From: Pseudarthrobacter sp. BIM B-2242
GTDB lineage: Bacteria > Actinomycetota > Actinomycetes > Actinomycetales > Micrococcaceae
Direction: 5' to 3'
Assembly (NCBI RefSeq): GCF_014764445.1
Contig: NZ_CP061721.1
Coordinates: 2,480,001 to 2,544,000, forward strand
Length of the DNA stretch: 64,000 nucleotides
Shown: positions 34,458-44,281 of the stretch, in pieces
Layout: the number at the start of each line of letters is the position of its first letter
Position numbering within the stretch: position 1 is the stretch's first letter
Notes under the pieces: generated by a model
Seen by the model: only the letters and a program-made list of their open reading frames with translations
Databases searched by the model: none
Told to the model about the DNA's origin: nothing
Made by a program: the position numbers and the translations under genes

Positions 34458-35861
34458 GTGACGAGCCAAACGAGTGTAAAAACCCTGCTCATCCTGGGGG
34501 CCTCCGGGGATCTGACCGGCCGCCTCCTCCTGCCCGGCCTGGCCCGGCTGGTAGCGAAAGGCCGTGCCGGTGATCTGAACCTGGTGGGAGCCGGCTCGGA
34601 CGACTGGACCCCGGACCAGTGGCAGTCCCGGGTGCATGAAGCCTTCGCTGCAGCGGCGGAGACGGCAGATCCGGCCGGACGCAAAGAGCTCACCGCCGTC
34701 GAAAAGGCCACGGTCTATCACCAGCTCGACGTTACGGCCGAGGGAGCATTAGCCGCGCTGCTGGCCGGACTCGAAGGGCCCACCGCCATCTACTTCGCCC
34801 TGCCGCCCCGGATCAGCCAGCTGGCCTGCGAGTCCCTGCGTCCTGACCAGGTACCTGCCGGGACCCGGCTGGTCATGGAAAAACCGTTCGGCTCGAGCGA
34901 AGAGTCGGCCCGGTCCCTTAACCGGACGCTGGCGGCACTCGTGCCGGAGGACCATATCCACCGTGTGGACCATTTCCTGGGCAAAGCCACCGTCCTGAAC
35001 ATCCTCGGGCTGCGGTTCGCCAACAACTTCCTGGAACCGGTCTGGAACCGTGAACATGTGGCCAAGGTGGAAATCATCTTCGATGAGGACCTGGCACTGG
35101 AGGGCCGCGCCCGCTACTACGACCGGGCCGGCGCGCTGCGGGACATGATCCAGAGCCACCTGCTGCAGATCATGGCGCTGGTGGCCATGGAACCGCCGGC
35201 CACCATCGGCGAGCGCGACCTTCGCGACGCTGTGGCAACCGTCCTGCGCGCCAGCACCATCAGCGCGCCGTATGCCAAATCAACCCACCGGGCCCGGTAC
35301 ACGGCGGGCTCGATCGCGGGCAGCAAAGTCCCGGACTATGCCAAAGAAGCCGGTGTGGACCCGGACCTCGGCACGGAGACCCTGGCCGAGGTCCGGGTGG
35401 ACATCAACAACTGGCGCTGGCAGGGCGTTCCCTTCATCCTCCGGTCCGGCAAGGCGCTGGGCGTGAAACGCAAAGAGGCAGTGATCACGTTCCTTCCGGT
35501 TCCCCACCTTCCGGCCGGGTTTACCGGGGTGGACTCCCCCAACCAGCTGCGGATCGGCTTCGGCCCGGACACGCTCCAGTTCGACGTCGACGTCAACGGC
35601 CCCGGCAGCATCCTCAGCCTCAGCCGCGTGACCCTGGATGCCGAACTCAGCGCTTCGGAGCTGCTGCCCTACGGCGAAGTCTTGGAGGGAGTGGTGAACG
35701 GTGACCCCCTGCTGTCCGTCCGCGGGGACACCGCCGAGGACTGCTGGCGGATCCTTGAGCCTGTGCTGAAGGCCTGGCAGCGGGGGACGGTGCCGCTTGA
35801 GGAGTACGACGCCGGGTCGTCCGGTCCAGCAGGCTGGTCCGGTTCGGCGCCGGCGGAGTAG
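34458..35861 (+). CDS. zwf: Glucose-6-phosphate dehydrogenase
   Basis: A 467-residue NAD(P)-dependent dehydrogenase. The Rossmann start TLLILGASGDLTGRLLLPGL, MEKPFGSS, the substrate motif HRVDHFLGK and NFLEPVWNREHVAKVEI are present. The NWRWQGVPFILRSGK segment marks the C-terminal domain. It produces 6-phosphogluconolactone and NADPH in the oxidative pentose phosphate pathway. Starts at GTG 34458. It is monocistronic, not in the usual tkt-tal-zwf-opcA operon, so it may be a second zwf copy. A 24-bp hairpin follows. Confidence 0.9.
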   Translation: MTSQTSVKTLLILGASGDLTGRLLLPGLARLVAKGRAGDLNLVGAGSDDWTPDQWQSRVHEAFAAAAETADPAGRKELTAVEKATVYHQLDVTAEGALAALLAGLEGPTAIYFALPPRISQLACESLRPDQVPAGTRLVMEKPFGSSEESARSLNRTLAALVPEDHIHRVDHFLGKATVLNILGLRFANNFLEPVWNREHVAKVEIIFDEDLALEGRARYYDRAGALRDMIQSHLLQIMALVAMEPPATIGERDLRDAVATVLRASTISAPYAKSTHRARYTAGSIAGSKVPDYAKEAGVDPDLGTETLAEVRVDINNWRWQGVPFILRSGKALGVKRKEAVITFLPVPHLPAGFTGVDSPNQLRIGFGPDTLQFDVDVNGPGSILSLSRVTLDAELSASELLPYGEVLEGVVNGDPLLSVRGDTAEDCWRILEPVLKAWQRGTVPLEEYDAGSSGPAGWSGSAPAE

Positions 35862-35865
35862 CTCC

Positions 35866-35914
35866 ACAACAGAGAGCGGGCAGGGAACCTGGTTCCCTGC
35901 CCGCTCTCTGTTGT
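35866..35914. terminator. Perfect 24-bp bidirectional terminator between zwf and glnB
   Basis: Arms 35866-35889 and 35891-35914 are exactly complementary with a single central base. It starts 5 bases after the zwf stop and ends 24 bases before the glnB stop on the other strand, so it can serve both convergent genes. Confidence 0.85.
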
Positions 35915-35937
35915 GTCGGTGACTGCTGCGCTGCCTG

Positions 35938-36276
35938 CTAGATCGCTGCCACGCCGCGTTCTCCGGTGCGTACCCGGACTGCTTCGAAGACGTCCATGGT
36001 CCAGACCTTGCCGTCGCCTGCGCGGCCGGTGTTGGAGCTGGCGATGATGACATCAAGGATGTCGTCGGCCTGTTCGTCTGTCGCGAGCACTTCCACCCGT
36101 ACCTTGGGCAGGAGATCCACGTTGTATTCCGCGCCGCGGTAGACCTCGGTGTAGCCGCGCTGGCGGCCGTAGCCGCTGGCCGCACTGACCGTCAGCCCCT
36201 GCACACCGTAGGACTCCAGTCCTTCGCGGATGGCTTCGAGCTTCTCCGGGCGGACGATGGCTGTGATCAGTTTCAT
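35938..36276 (-). CDS. glnB: Nitrogen regulatory P-II protein
   Basis: A 112-residue P-II protein: MKLITAIVRPEKLEAIREGL, the T-loop GYGRQRGYTEVYRGAEYNVD with the modifiable Tyr of YRGAEY, and KVWTMDVFEAVRVRTGERG (ATP/2-oxoglutarate site). It senses nitrogen/energy status and probably gates the AmtB ammonium channel encoded just upstream, whose stop it overlaps by 4 bases (GlnK role). No glnD follows in this window. Confidence 0.95.
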   Translation of the reverse strand: MKLITAIVRPEKLEAIREGLESYGVQGLTVSAASGYGRQRGYTEVYRGAEYNVDLLPKVRVEVLATDEQADDILDVIIASSNTGRAGDGKVWTMDVFEAVRVRTGERGVAAI

Positions 36277-37619
36277 GCTTCCACGCTTTCCTTGCCGGCT
36301 GCCGGCTCCGTCTTCTTGGCGTCGGCTGCGGCGTTGCCGGCCGGTGCCTTTCCGGTGATCAGTTCGTGGAGCGGCTGGAAGCTTCCGCCCTGCCCGCCTA
36401 CCCCGAACTCGTATGCCGTTTCAGCGTGCAGGCTGAGGTCTACGCCCACTGCTTCCTGCTCCTGGGAGACGCGGAAGCCCATGGTCTTGTGGATGGCGAA
36501 GGCGATGATCGCCGTCAGGATGGCCGAGTAGGCAATGGCGATGCCGGCTGCCGCCAGCTGGGCCCACATCTGGGCCATGCCGCCGCCGTAGAAGAGGCCG
36601 CCGCCCACACCGTCGGTGGGGAGGGCGATGAAGCCAAGGGCCACCGTGCCGATGATGCCGGAGACAAGGTGGACGCCGACAACATCCAGGGAGTCATCGA
36701 AGCCCCAGCGGAACTTGAGGCCGACGGCCAGTGCCGAGGCGACACCTGCAACGACGCCGAGGCCGAGCGCGCCCACCGGGCTGACGTTGGCGCAGGCAGG
36801 GGTGATGGCGACCAGGCCGGCCACAACACCGGAGGCTGCACCGAGGGAGGTGGGGTGGCCGTCGCGGATGCGTTCGGTGACGAGCCAGCCGAGCATGGCC
36901 GCTGCCGGAGCTGCGAGGGTGTTGATCCAGATCAGGCCGCCCTGTTCAGCTGTGGTGGCCGCGCCGCCGTTGAAGCCGAACCAGCCGAACCAGAGGATGG
37001 CCGCACCAAGCATCACGAACGGGATGTTGTGGGGACGGTGGTTGGGGTCCTTGCCGAAGCCGCGGCGGTTGCCGATGATCAGCACGAGGATGAGGGCCGC
37101 AACACCGGCGTTGATGTGCACCACGGTACCGCCGGCGAAGTCGATGGCCGGGCCGAGTGCCTGACCGATCGCGCCTTCGGGACCGAACAAACCACCGCCC
37201 CACACCATGTAAGCCAGCGGGCAGTAAACGAGCGTGACCCAGACGGGCACAAACACAGTCCAGGCGCCGAACTTGGCGCGGTCAGCGATCGCACCACTGA
37301 TCAGGGCTACCGTGATGATGGCGAAGGTAGCTGCGTAGCCCACCTTGATCAGGCCGTCCGGGGTATCGATGCCTTCAAGGCCGAAGGTGGCGAACGGGTT
37401 CCCGACGATTTGGAGGAATCCTTCGCCGGAGCTCATCGACGCGCCCCACAGTACCCACACCACGCCGACCATGCCGATGGAGATGAAGCTCATCATCATC
37501 ATGTTCAGTGCTGCCTTGGCGCGCGTCATGCCGCCGTAGAAAAATGCCAGACCCGGTGTCATGAACAGCACGAGTGCTGCCGCCACCATGAGCCATACGT
37601 GACCTGCTGTAAGTTCCAT
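36273..37619 (-). CDS. amtB: Ammonium transporter
   Basis: A 448-residue transporter with about 11 membrane helices. Family signatures are LFMTPGLAFFYGGM near the N-terminus, the pore His region FAGGTVVHINAGVAALIL and GVHLVSGIIGTVALGF (twin-His residues). FGWFGFNGG is also present. It moves ammonium/ammonia across the membrane. The C-terminal tail (about 405-448) is Ala/Lys/Glu-rich. It precedes and overlaps glnB, and a GlnR-type site lies 163 bases upstream. Confidence 0.96.
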   Translation of the reverse strand: MELTAGHVWLMVAAALVLFMTPGLAFFYGGMTRAKAALNMMMMSFISIGMVGVVWVLWGASMSSGEGFLQIVGNPFATFGLEGIDTPDGLIKVGYAATFAIITVALISGAIADRAKFGAWTVFVPVWVTLVYCPLAYMVWGGGLFGPEGAIGQALGPAIDFAGGTVVHINAGVAALILVLIIGNRRGFGKDPNHRPHNIPFVMLGAAILWFGWFGFNGGAATTAEQGGLIWINTLAAPAAAMLGWLVTERIRDGHPTSLGAASGVVAGLVAITPACANVSPVGALGLGVVAGVASALAVGLKFRWGFDDSLDVVGVHLVSGIIGTVALGFIALPTDGVGGGLFYGGGMAQMWAQLAAAGIAIAYSAILTAIIAFAIHKTMGFRVSQEQEAVGVDLSLHAETAYEFGVGGQGGSFQPLHELITGKAPAGNAAADAKKTEPAAGKESVEA

Positions 37620-37781
37620 GGTGCACGTCCCTCCTCTTATCGATGCTGCGGATTTGTTCCGCCTGCCAACGCCTTTTGCGTCCTGAAAAGAGTTTGTCCG
37701 TGCAGTGTTTCGCCCGCGGAGGATTTAGATTGCTGGTTTGTTACAAGAACCTCTAGGAAGTAAATGGTGCATATCTGGCTT

Positions 37782-37797
37782 GTTACGGTTATGTTTC
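37782..37797 (-). promoter_or_regulatory. Candidate GlnR box upstream of amtB-glnB
   Basis: Read on the - strand, GAAAC-ATAACC-GTAAC (37797-37782) matches the GlnR pattern GaAAc-n6-GTnAC. A further GTTAC half-site lies at 37740, exactly 42 bases (four helical turns) away. The spacing and location before a nitrogen operon support it. The site lies closer to the divergent MFS gene (50 bases). Confidence 0.55.
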
Positions 37798-37846
37798 ACC
37801 CCTGTCGCCGCCTACCGGCGGTCAAGCATGCAAGGAATCCCGCCCT

Positions 37847-39094
37847 ATGACGGCACGTTCGCCTGTGAGCCGCGCCACAACACGGATTTTGTCCGTGATC
37901 CGCCCGCAGCGGCCCGGACTTCCGCGCGACGTTAAGGTGATGCTGGCCGCAGCCTTCCTTATCGCGCTTGGTTTCGGGCTGGTTGCGCCCGTGCTTCCAC
38001 AATTCGCCACAACCTTCGACGTCGGCGCTACGGCCGCCGCGGTCATCGTGAGTATCTTCGCTTTTATGCGGCTGCTGTTCGCGCCGGCCGGGGGCGCCCT
38101 CATCGGCAGGTTGGGAGAACGGCCCGTATACGTGGCCGGCCTTCTCATTGTTGCGGTGTCGACGGCGGCGTGCGCGTTCGCCCAGGACTACGTGCAGCTT
38201 TTGGTCTTTCGTGGGCTCGGCGGGGTGGGCTCTGTGATGTTCACCGTTGCCTCCATGGCCTTGGTGGTCCGGCTGGCACCCCCGGAGAGCCGGGGCCGTG
38301 TGTCCGGCGCCTATGCCTCCGCCTTCCTGATCGGCAATGTCCTGGGCCCCGTGGTGGGCGGCATGCTGGCGGGCTTCGGGCTGCGGGTGCCCTTCCTCTG
38401 CTACGCGGCGGCCCTCATCCTTGCCGCCATCGTGGTGCAGACCCAGCTCAGCCACACGCCCTCATCTGCGAGGACCTCCGGCGGCCAGGCTCCGGCCATG
38501 GGTTTCGCGGACGCCCTGGGGGACGGTGCCTACCGCTCCGCGCTGGTTTCCAGCTTCGCCAACGGCTGGGCGACATTCGGCGTGCGGATGGCCACCGTGC
38601 CCCTCTTTGCGGTTGCGGCGCTCGGTGCGGGTCCTGAAGCTGCCGGCCTGGCGCTTGCCGTGTTCGCCGCGGGGAACGCCGCAGCGCTGACCTTTTCCGG
38701 GCGGCTGGCCGACAGCCTGGGCCGGAAGCCGATGTTGATCTCCGGGCTCCTGGTCGCCGGGCTTGCCACGGCCGCCATCGGCTTCACCTCCGGCCTGCCC
38801 TGGTTTCTGGTGGCCTCTGCAGTGGCCGGGGCGGGGTCGGGGCTGCTCGGCCCGGCCCAGCAGGCCGCCGTGGCCGACGTCATCGGGAACGAGCGGTCAG
38901 GCGGCAAAGTCCTGGCCGCTTACCAGATGACCTCAGACATCGGAGCGATTGCCGGGCCGGTCCTAGTGGGCGTCCTTGCGGACCAGCTGGGCTACGGGTG
39001 GGCGTTCGGCGTCACCGGCGGTGTCCTGGTGGCGGCAGCCGCCTGCTGGTCGGTCACGCGCGAGCCCCTTAGGCGCGAGCCCTCTACGCGCTAG
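37847..39094 (+). CDS. MFS-family exporter (drug/efflux type)
   Basis: A 415-residue protein with twelve membrane helices. The motif-A loop between TM2 and TM3 reads GGALIGRLGERPVYVAG, and its second copy ADSLGRKPMLISG. Motif C-like GSAYASAFLIGNVLGPVVGGMLAG in TM5 (seen as GAYASAFLIGNVLGPVVGG) indicates an antiporter-type DHA1 exporter. The substrate is unknown. The start ATG 37847 has no strong ribosome site. It is divergent from amtB, sharing the 227-base region with the GlnR-like site, and ends at a strong convergent terminator. Confidence 0.85.
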   Translation: MTARSPVSRATTRILSVIRPQRPGLPRDVKVMLAAAFLIALGFGLVAPVLPQFATTFDVGATAAAVIVSIFAFMRLLFAPAGGALIGRLGERPVYVAGLLIVAVSTAACAFAQDYVQLLVFRGLGGVGSVMFTVASMALVVRLAPPESRGRVSGAYASAFLIGNVLGPVVGGMLAGFGLRVPFLCYAAALILAAIVVQTQLSHTPSSARTSGGQAPAMGFADALGDGAYRSALVSSFANGWATFGVRMATVPLFAVAALGAGPEAAGLALAVFAAGNAAALTFSGRLADSLGRKPMLISGLLVAGLATAAIGFTSGLPWFLVASAVAGAGSGLLGPAQQAAVADVIGNERSGGKVLAAYQMTSDIGAIAGPVLVGVLADQLGYGWAFGVTGGVLVAAAACWSVTREPLRREPSTR

Positions 39095-39107
39095 CGCTTT
39101 AAACACG

Positions 39108-39166
39108 TCGAGGGGTGAGGTCCCGTCGCTAAGGCGTGCGCTTAGCGGCGGGACCTCACCCCTCGA
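39108..39166. terminator. 26-bp bidirectional hairpin between MFS gene and ftsY
   Basis: Arms 39108-39133 and 39141-39166 are complementary over 26 bases with one G-T type mismatch and a 7-base loop. It lies 14 bases after the MFS stop and 10 bases before the ftsY stop on the - strand, so it fits a terminator serving both convergent genes. Confidence 0.85.
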
Positions 39167-39175
39167 TGCAGGAGG

Positions 39176-40384
39176 CTAGTTGAGCAGGGCGTCCACAAAG
39201 CCTTCGGCGTCGAACGGCGCCAGGTCATCGGCACCTTCGCCCAGGCCGATGAGCTTGACCGGCACACCAAGCGACTTCTGGATGGCCACCACAATGCCGC
39301 CCTTGGCCGTGCCGTCGAGCTTGGTCAGGACGATGCCGGTGATGTTCACTACCTCGGCGAAAACGCGGGCCTGGTTGAGACCGTTCTGGCCGGTGGTGGC
39401 GTCCAGGACCAGCAGGACTTCGTCCACTTCGGCGAGCTTTTCGATGACGCGCTTGACCTTGCCGAGTTCGTCCATCAGGCCGGTCTTGTTCTGCAGGCGG
39501 CCGGCGGTGTCGATCATCACGACGTCGACTTCCTGGTCGATGCCTGCTTTGACCGCTTCGTAGGCGACTGAGGCGGGGTCTGCGCCGTCGATGTCGGACT
39601 TCACTGTGGGGACGCCCACGCGCTGTCCCCATGTGGCCAGCTGCTCCGCCGCGGCAGCGCGGAACGTGTCCGCCGCGCCCAGCAGGACGTCCTTGTCCTC
39701 GGCCACAAGCACGCGGGCGAGCTTGCCCACCGTCGTGGTCTTGCCCACGCCGTTGACGCCCACCACCAGCATGACGGCTGGCTTGTCTGCGTGCCGGGTG
39801 GTGTTCAGGCTGCGGTCCATGGTGGGATCCACCAGCTTGATGAGTTCCTCGCGGAGCAGTGCCTTGACCTGCTCAGGGGTCCGGGTGCCGAGGACCTTGA
39901 CGCGTTCCCGCAGCGCGTCAACCAGCTGCATGGTCGGCTCGGTTCCGAGGTCGGCCAGGAGGAGGGTTTCCTCAACTTCGTCCCAGACATTTTCGTCGAT
40001 CTTGTCGCTGGAGAGCAGCGCGAGCAGGCCCTTGCCCAGGATGTTGTTGGACCGGACCAGGCGTTCGCGCAGCCGGGTGAGGCGGCCGGCCACCGGCAGG
40101 GGCGTCTCCACCGGGATGGTTTCAAGGCCGGCTGCGTCGTCGGGGACGTCGGTGGTTTCGAGGTCTTCGAGGTCGACGCCGGCAGGAGCCTTCCGCTCGG
40201 CCGGAACCACGGGAGCGTCCTCCAGCAGCGTGCCGCCGCCTCGGGCCGTATCAGGATCATTGGCGTCCCGCGTCCCGGGGTACCGGTCGATGTTCTTCCG
40301 CGTCTTCATCAGGACCGGGATCAGCCCGCCAATAACCGCCAGGGCAGCAACAATGGACAGAATAATGGGGAGGATGTCATTCAC
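39176..40384 (-). CDS. ftsY: Signal recognition particle receptor FtsY
   Basis: A 402-residue protein with an N-terminal membrane helix (about residues 3-27) that most FtsY proteins of other phyla lack, an acidic linker (to about 85) and the NG domain. G motifs are VGVNGVGKTTTVGKL, DTFRAAAAEQL, DTAGRLQNKTGLMDEL and LTKLDGTAKGGIVVAI. It docks Ffh-ribosome complexes at the membrane. Its ATG lies 55 bases downstream of smc, so it is likely in the smc operon. Complete, standard length. Confidence 0.96.
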   Translation of the reverse strand: MNDILPIILSIVAALAVIGGLIPVLMKTRKNIDRYPGTRDANDPDTARGGGTLLEDAPVVPAERKAPAGVDLEDLETTDVPDDAAGLETIPVETPLPVAGRLTRLRERLVRSNNILGKGLLALLSSDKIDENVWDEVEETLLLADLGTEPTMQLVDALRERVKVLGTRTPEQVKALLREELIKLVDPTMDRSLNTTRHADKPAVMLVVGVNGVGKTTTVGKLARVLVAEDKDVLLGAADTFRAAAAEQLATWGQRVGVPTVKSDIDGADPASVAYEAVKAGIDQEVDVVMIDTAGRLQNKTGLMDELGKVKRVIEKLAEVDEVLLVLDATTGQNGLNQARVFAEVVNITGIVLTKLDGTAKGGIVVAIQKSLGVPVKLIGLGEGADDLAPFDAEGFVDALLN

Positions 40385-40439
40385 TCCCCTAGCTTCTCAC
40401 AAACGCGGCAGGCCCTTGCGGCCACCACCTGCGGGAACT

Positions 40440-43400
40440 CTAGACTTCGGCACCCAGTCGCTGGCTGATGACAGTTGATACGCCGTCGCCCCGCATGGTC
40501 ACGCCATACAGCGCGTCAGCCACTTCCATAGTGCGTTTCTGATGGGTGATGACAATCAGCTGGCTGGACTCGCGCAGTTCCTCGAAGATGGTGATGAGCC
40601 GGCCCAGGTTGGTGTCGTCAAGGGCGGCCTCCACCTCATCCATCACGTAGAACGGCGAGGGGCGGGCCTTGAAGATGGCAACCAGCAGGGCCACGGCAGT
40701 GAGGGAACGCTCGCCGCCGGAGAGCAGCGAAAGCCGTTTGATCTTTTTGCCGGCCGGCCGCGCCTCCACCTCGATGCCGGTGGTGAGCATGTCCGACGGG
40801 TCGGTGAGGACCAGCCGGCCCTCTCCGCCGGGAAACAGCCGGCCAAAAACCCGGACGAACTGGGCCTGGGTGTCTTCGAACGCCTCGGCAAAGACCTTCT
40901 GGACTCGGTCATCCACTTCCTTGATGATGTCCAGCAGGTCCTTACGGCTGGCACGCAGATCCTCGAGCTGGGTGCTCAGGAACTGGTGCCGCTCCTCAAG
41001 GGCGGCAAATTCCTCCAGCGCCAGCGGATTGACCTTGCCCAGGGCTGACAGGTCCCGTTCTGCCTTCCGGAGGCGCTTTTCCTGTTCCTCGCGGACAAAC
41101 GGCTTGCCTTCGACCACCGGCGTGCCGCTCTCATCCACCGGCGTCCTGAGGGCGGCCCATTTATCCCCGCTCTCCCCTGCGGGGACCGGGACCGGAACAT
41201 CGGGTCCGTAGTCAGCCACCAGCACGTCCGGGGTGATGCCGAGTTCGTCGATGGACCGTGTTTCCAGGGCTTCGATCCGTGCCCGGTGCTGGGTCCGGGC
41301 CAGTTCGTCGCGATGAACCGAATCGGTCAGCTCCGCAAGTTCGCGGGCCAGCGAATCGTTCCCGGTCCTCACCGCCTGCAGTTCCCGGTCCCGCTGCTCC
41401 CGGTTTTCCTCGGCGAGATCGCGTTCCTCCCGAGCCAGCTCCACGGACACATCAATGAACCGGATGGCCAGCTCTGCGCCTGCCGACACCGCGGCCGCAC
41501 GCTGTGCCTGGAGCCTGCGGCGGCGCGCCCGTTCCGCAGCCTCTTCCCTGGCCCTGCGTTCGGTGGCGGCGGCCCGATCCAGGGAGACCGCCCGGTTCCG
41601 GGTGGCTGTCAGCTGCTCTTCGGCGCTGCGGAGTGACAGCCTGGCATCCATCTCCGTGGACCGGGCCAGGGACGCCGCCAGTGCCAGCGCGTCGCGCTGA
41701 TCGGTGGACGGCTCCGCTTCGGCCGGCGCTTCCTGCGCGGCTGCCAGGCGGGCGGCGATGGCTGCAAGCGCCTCTTCCTCAGTTCCCACATTCGCTTCAG
41801 CCTTGGCGAGCGAGGCCGCGAGCCTGTCGCTTTCGCCCGTGGCACTGCGGAGTACAGAGTTCAGGTGGCCCAGCCGTTCGGCGACAGCCGCCAGGCGTGC
41901 GTCGGAGTCATGAAGCCGGTCCAGCGCGGCCTCGGCCCTCGCCGCAGCCTGGGTGCGCCGCGCTTCAGCGCCGGCCAGGGCAAACCTGTTCCGCTCGAGA
42001 ACGGCAGTGACGGCGGCGAGGCGGGCTTCGGCGTCGTCGACGGCGGCCTGCACTTCAAGGAGCGACGGCGCCTTTGCGGACCCTCCGGCAACCGTCAGCG
42101 CAGTCAGGACGTCTCCGGCGCCTGTCACTGCCTTCAGCTCCGGCCGTTCCGCCATCAGCCGGCCGGCGACGGCCACATCCTCGACGACAACGAATCCGGC
42201 CAGCAGTGCTGCCACAAGAGTGCCGCGGGCGTCGTCGGCCGAGACCAGGTCAGCGGCCCAGCGGGCACCCGGAGGCAATACTTCGCCCCGAGACGGATTG
42301 CGGCCCGGCTGCGCGGACTCCAGCAGCAGGACTGCACGCCCGGCGTCGTCATCCTTCAAAAGCTGCACGACGGCTGCGGCCACGGCCGGATCACGGACCA
42401 GGACCGCTTCGGAGGCATCGCCTAGCGCAGCGGCGATGGCTGCCTCGTTGCCGGGTTCGACGGCGAGCGCCCCGGCGAGCGTGCCCGCCACGCCGTCGAG
42501 CCCTGAATTCAGCACATGCGCTGCGCCGTCTTTGCGGTTCAGTCCAAGCTGCAGGGCATCGCGGCGGGCCACCAGGGCGTCGCGTTCGCGGACGGCCTCT
42601 CCCCCGGCGGTTTTGAGTTCGGCGATCTCCTGGACCACGGCGTCGAGTTCGGCGCTGGCGTCCTCGTAGTCGGCGTCGAGGCTTTCCTCCCCGTCCTCAA
42701 CTCCCGCAACCTGGTTTTCCAGGGCAGTGAACTCTGCCTGGGCCTGGCGGCGCCGTTCCTGCCCGGCGGCGAGTGACTCCCGGAGCCTGCCCAATTCAGC
42801 CTGGGCAGACTCGACGCGCGACCTGGCCGCGCCTACCTGGCCTGCCAGCTTCGCAAGCCCTTCCCGGCGGTCCGCTGCGGCCCGGAGAACGGCGGTAAGG
42901 CGTTTGTCTTCGGCAGCGGCGGCATGTTCAGCGTCGGCCTTGGCGGCCGTGGCCGACTCAAGGGCACTGCGCCGGTCAAGGATGTGGCGCTCGAGCTCCG
43001 CCACTTCGTCGCGGACGCGCGCGGCCTGCCGTTCGAGCTGGTCAGGATCGCGGCCCGAATACGGTTCAGCATCAACTGCACCCAGGAGCCGGCCGCGTTC
43101 CCGGGCCAGGGAGCCAAGGGACCGGAGGCGTTCCCGTGCCGTGGTCAGCCTGTACCAGGAGTCCCGTGCCGCATTGAGCCTAGGCGTGGCCTCGGCAGCC
43201 AGGTGTTCCAGGCCGGCCTGCCGCCGCCGCCCGGTATCAAGTTCCTGCTCCACCACTTCCCGGCGGGCTTTCAGCGCCGCCTCGCCGGCAACGTCCTGCT
43301 CCAGCGTTGTCTGCTCCCGGACAAGATCGTGGGCGAGCAACCGCGCGCGGGCGTCCCGGACATCGAACTGGACCCGCTGGGCACGGCGGGCCACGTCCGC

Positions 43401-44024
43401 CTGCTTGCCGAGGGGGGTGAGCTGGCGCCTGATCTCTCCCGTGAGGTCGTTCAGCCGCTGCAGGTTCGCCTGCATGGCCTCCAGCTTGCGGACTGTCTTT
43501 TCCTTGCGGCGGCGGTGCTTGAGGATCCCCGCGGCTTCCTCGATGAAACCCCGGCGGTCCTCCGGAGTGGCATGCAGGACCTTATCGAGCTGGCCCTGGC
43601 CCACGATGACGTGCATTTCCCGGCCAAGGCCCGAATCGGAGAGCAGTTCCTGGATGTCGAGCAGGCGGCAACCGGCCCCGTTAATGGCGTATTCGGAGCC
43701 GCCGGTGCGGAACAGGGTCCGTGAGATGGTGACTTCGCTGTACTCAATGGGCAGGGCGCCGTCCGTGTTGTCGATGGTCAGGGAGACGTGGGCCCGGCCC
43801 AGGGGCGGCCTGCCGGAGGTGCCGGCAAAGATGACGTCTTCCATTTTGCCGCCCCGCAGCGTCTTGGCACCCTGCTCCCCCATGACCCAGGACAGGGCAT
43901 CCACCACATTGGACTTTCCGGAGCCGTTCGGTCCCACCACGGCCGTGACTCCGGGCTCGAAGTCGAAGGTCGTTGCCGACGCGAACGACTTGAATCCCCG
44001 GACGGTGAGGCTCTTGAGGTGCAA
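40440..44024 (-). CDS. smc: Chromosome segregation ATPase SMC
   Basis: A 1,194-residue protein. The N-terminal head shows VVGPNGSGKSNVVDALSWVMGEQ (Walker A). A long first coiled coil (about 170-500), a hinge (about 510-670), a second coiled coil and the C-terminal head follow. LSGGERSLTAVALLVAIF is the ABC signature and FYVMDEVEAALDD the Walker B motif. It compacts and segregates chromosomes, loaded by ParB and partnered by ScpA/B. It precedes ftsY. In most actinobacteria mutM lies directly upstream; here the olefin cassette intervenes. Confidence 0.97.
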   Translation of the reverse strand: MHLKSLTVRGFKSFASATTFDFEPGVTAVVGPNGSGKSNVVDALSWVMGEQGAKTLRGGKMEDVIFAGTSGRPPLGRAHVSLTIDNTDGALPIEYSEVTISRTLFRTGGSEYAINGAGCRLLDIQELLSDSGLGREMHVIVGQGQLDKVLHATPEDRRGFIEEAAGILKHRRRKEKTVRKLEAMQANLQRLNDLTGEIRRQLTPLGKQADVARRAQRVQFDVRDARARLLAHDLVREQTTLEQDVAGEAALKARREVVEQELDTGRRRQAGLEHLAAEATPRLNAARDSWYRLTTARERLRSLGSLARERGRLLGAVDAEPYSGRDPDQLERQAARVRDEVAELERHILDRRSALESATAAKADAEHAAAAEDKRLTAVLRAAADRREGLAKLAGQVGAARSRVESAQAELGRLRESLAAGQERRRQAQAEFTALENQVAGVEDGEESLDADYEDASAELDAVVQEIAELKTAGGEAVRERDALVARRDALQLGLNRKDGAAHVLNSGLDGVAGTLAGALAVEPGNEAAIAAALGDASEAVLVRDPAVAAAVVQLLKDDDAGRAVLLLESAQPGRNPSRGEVLPPGARWAADLVSADDARGTLVAALLAGFVVVEDVAVAGRLMAERPELKAVTGAGDVLTALTVAGGSAKAPSLLEVQAAVDDAEARLAAVTAVLERNRFALAGAEARRTQAAARAEAALDRLHDSDARLAAVAERLGHLNSVLRSATGESDRLAASLAKAEANVGTEEEALAAIAARLAAAQEAPAEAEPSTDQRDALALAASLARSTEMDARLSLRSAEEQLTATRNRAVSLDRAAATERRAREEAAERARRRRLQAQRAAAVSAGAELAIRFIDVSVELAREERDLAEENREQRDRELQAVRTGNDSLARELAELTDSVHRDELARTQHRARIEALETRSIDELGITPDVLVADYGPDVPVPVPAGESGDKWAALRTPVDESGTPVVEGKPFVREEQEKRLRKAERDLSALGKVNPLALEEFAALEERHQFLSTQLEDLRASRKDLLDIIKEVDDRVQKVFAEAFEDTQAQFVRVFGRLFPGGEGRLVLTDPSDMLTTGIEVEARPAGKKIKRLSLLSGGERSLTAVALLVAIFKARPSPFYVMDEVEAALDDTNLGRLITIFEELRESSQLIVITHQKRTMEVADALYGVTMRGDGVSTVISQRLGAEV

Positions 44025-44281
44025 GGTGTGTCGGGTCTCCTGCTTGGCTTTATGGGCGCATGGTTCGTTGCGGGTGTCTTCCGGGGGGATGGCCCCCGGC
44101 GTACTTACAATCTACTGCGGGGCAGCGACAATTCCGCGCAGATACGTTGGAAGCTGCCATAGATGCCGCTGGAAGCATGTGCAGGAACGGACCTGCACCG
44201 GGCATAGTTAAGCACTTGGGCTTGTGCCGGATAGTGCGGTCAACCTCCGCAGCGCAGGACGGACACGAACAGGGGCTTGTT

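Noticed and set aside
36366..37763. 465-residue open frame antisense to amtB
   Set aside because: Composition is His/Asp/Glu-rich as expected from the complement of a hydrophobic protein; amtB is certain.
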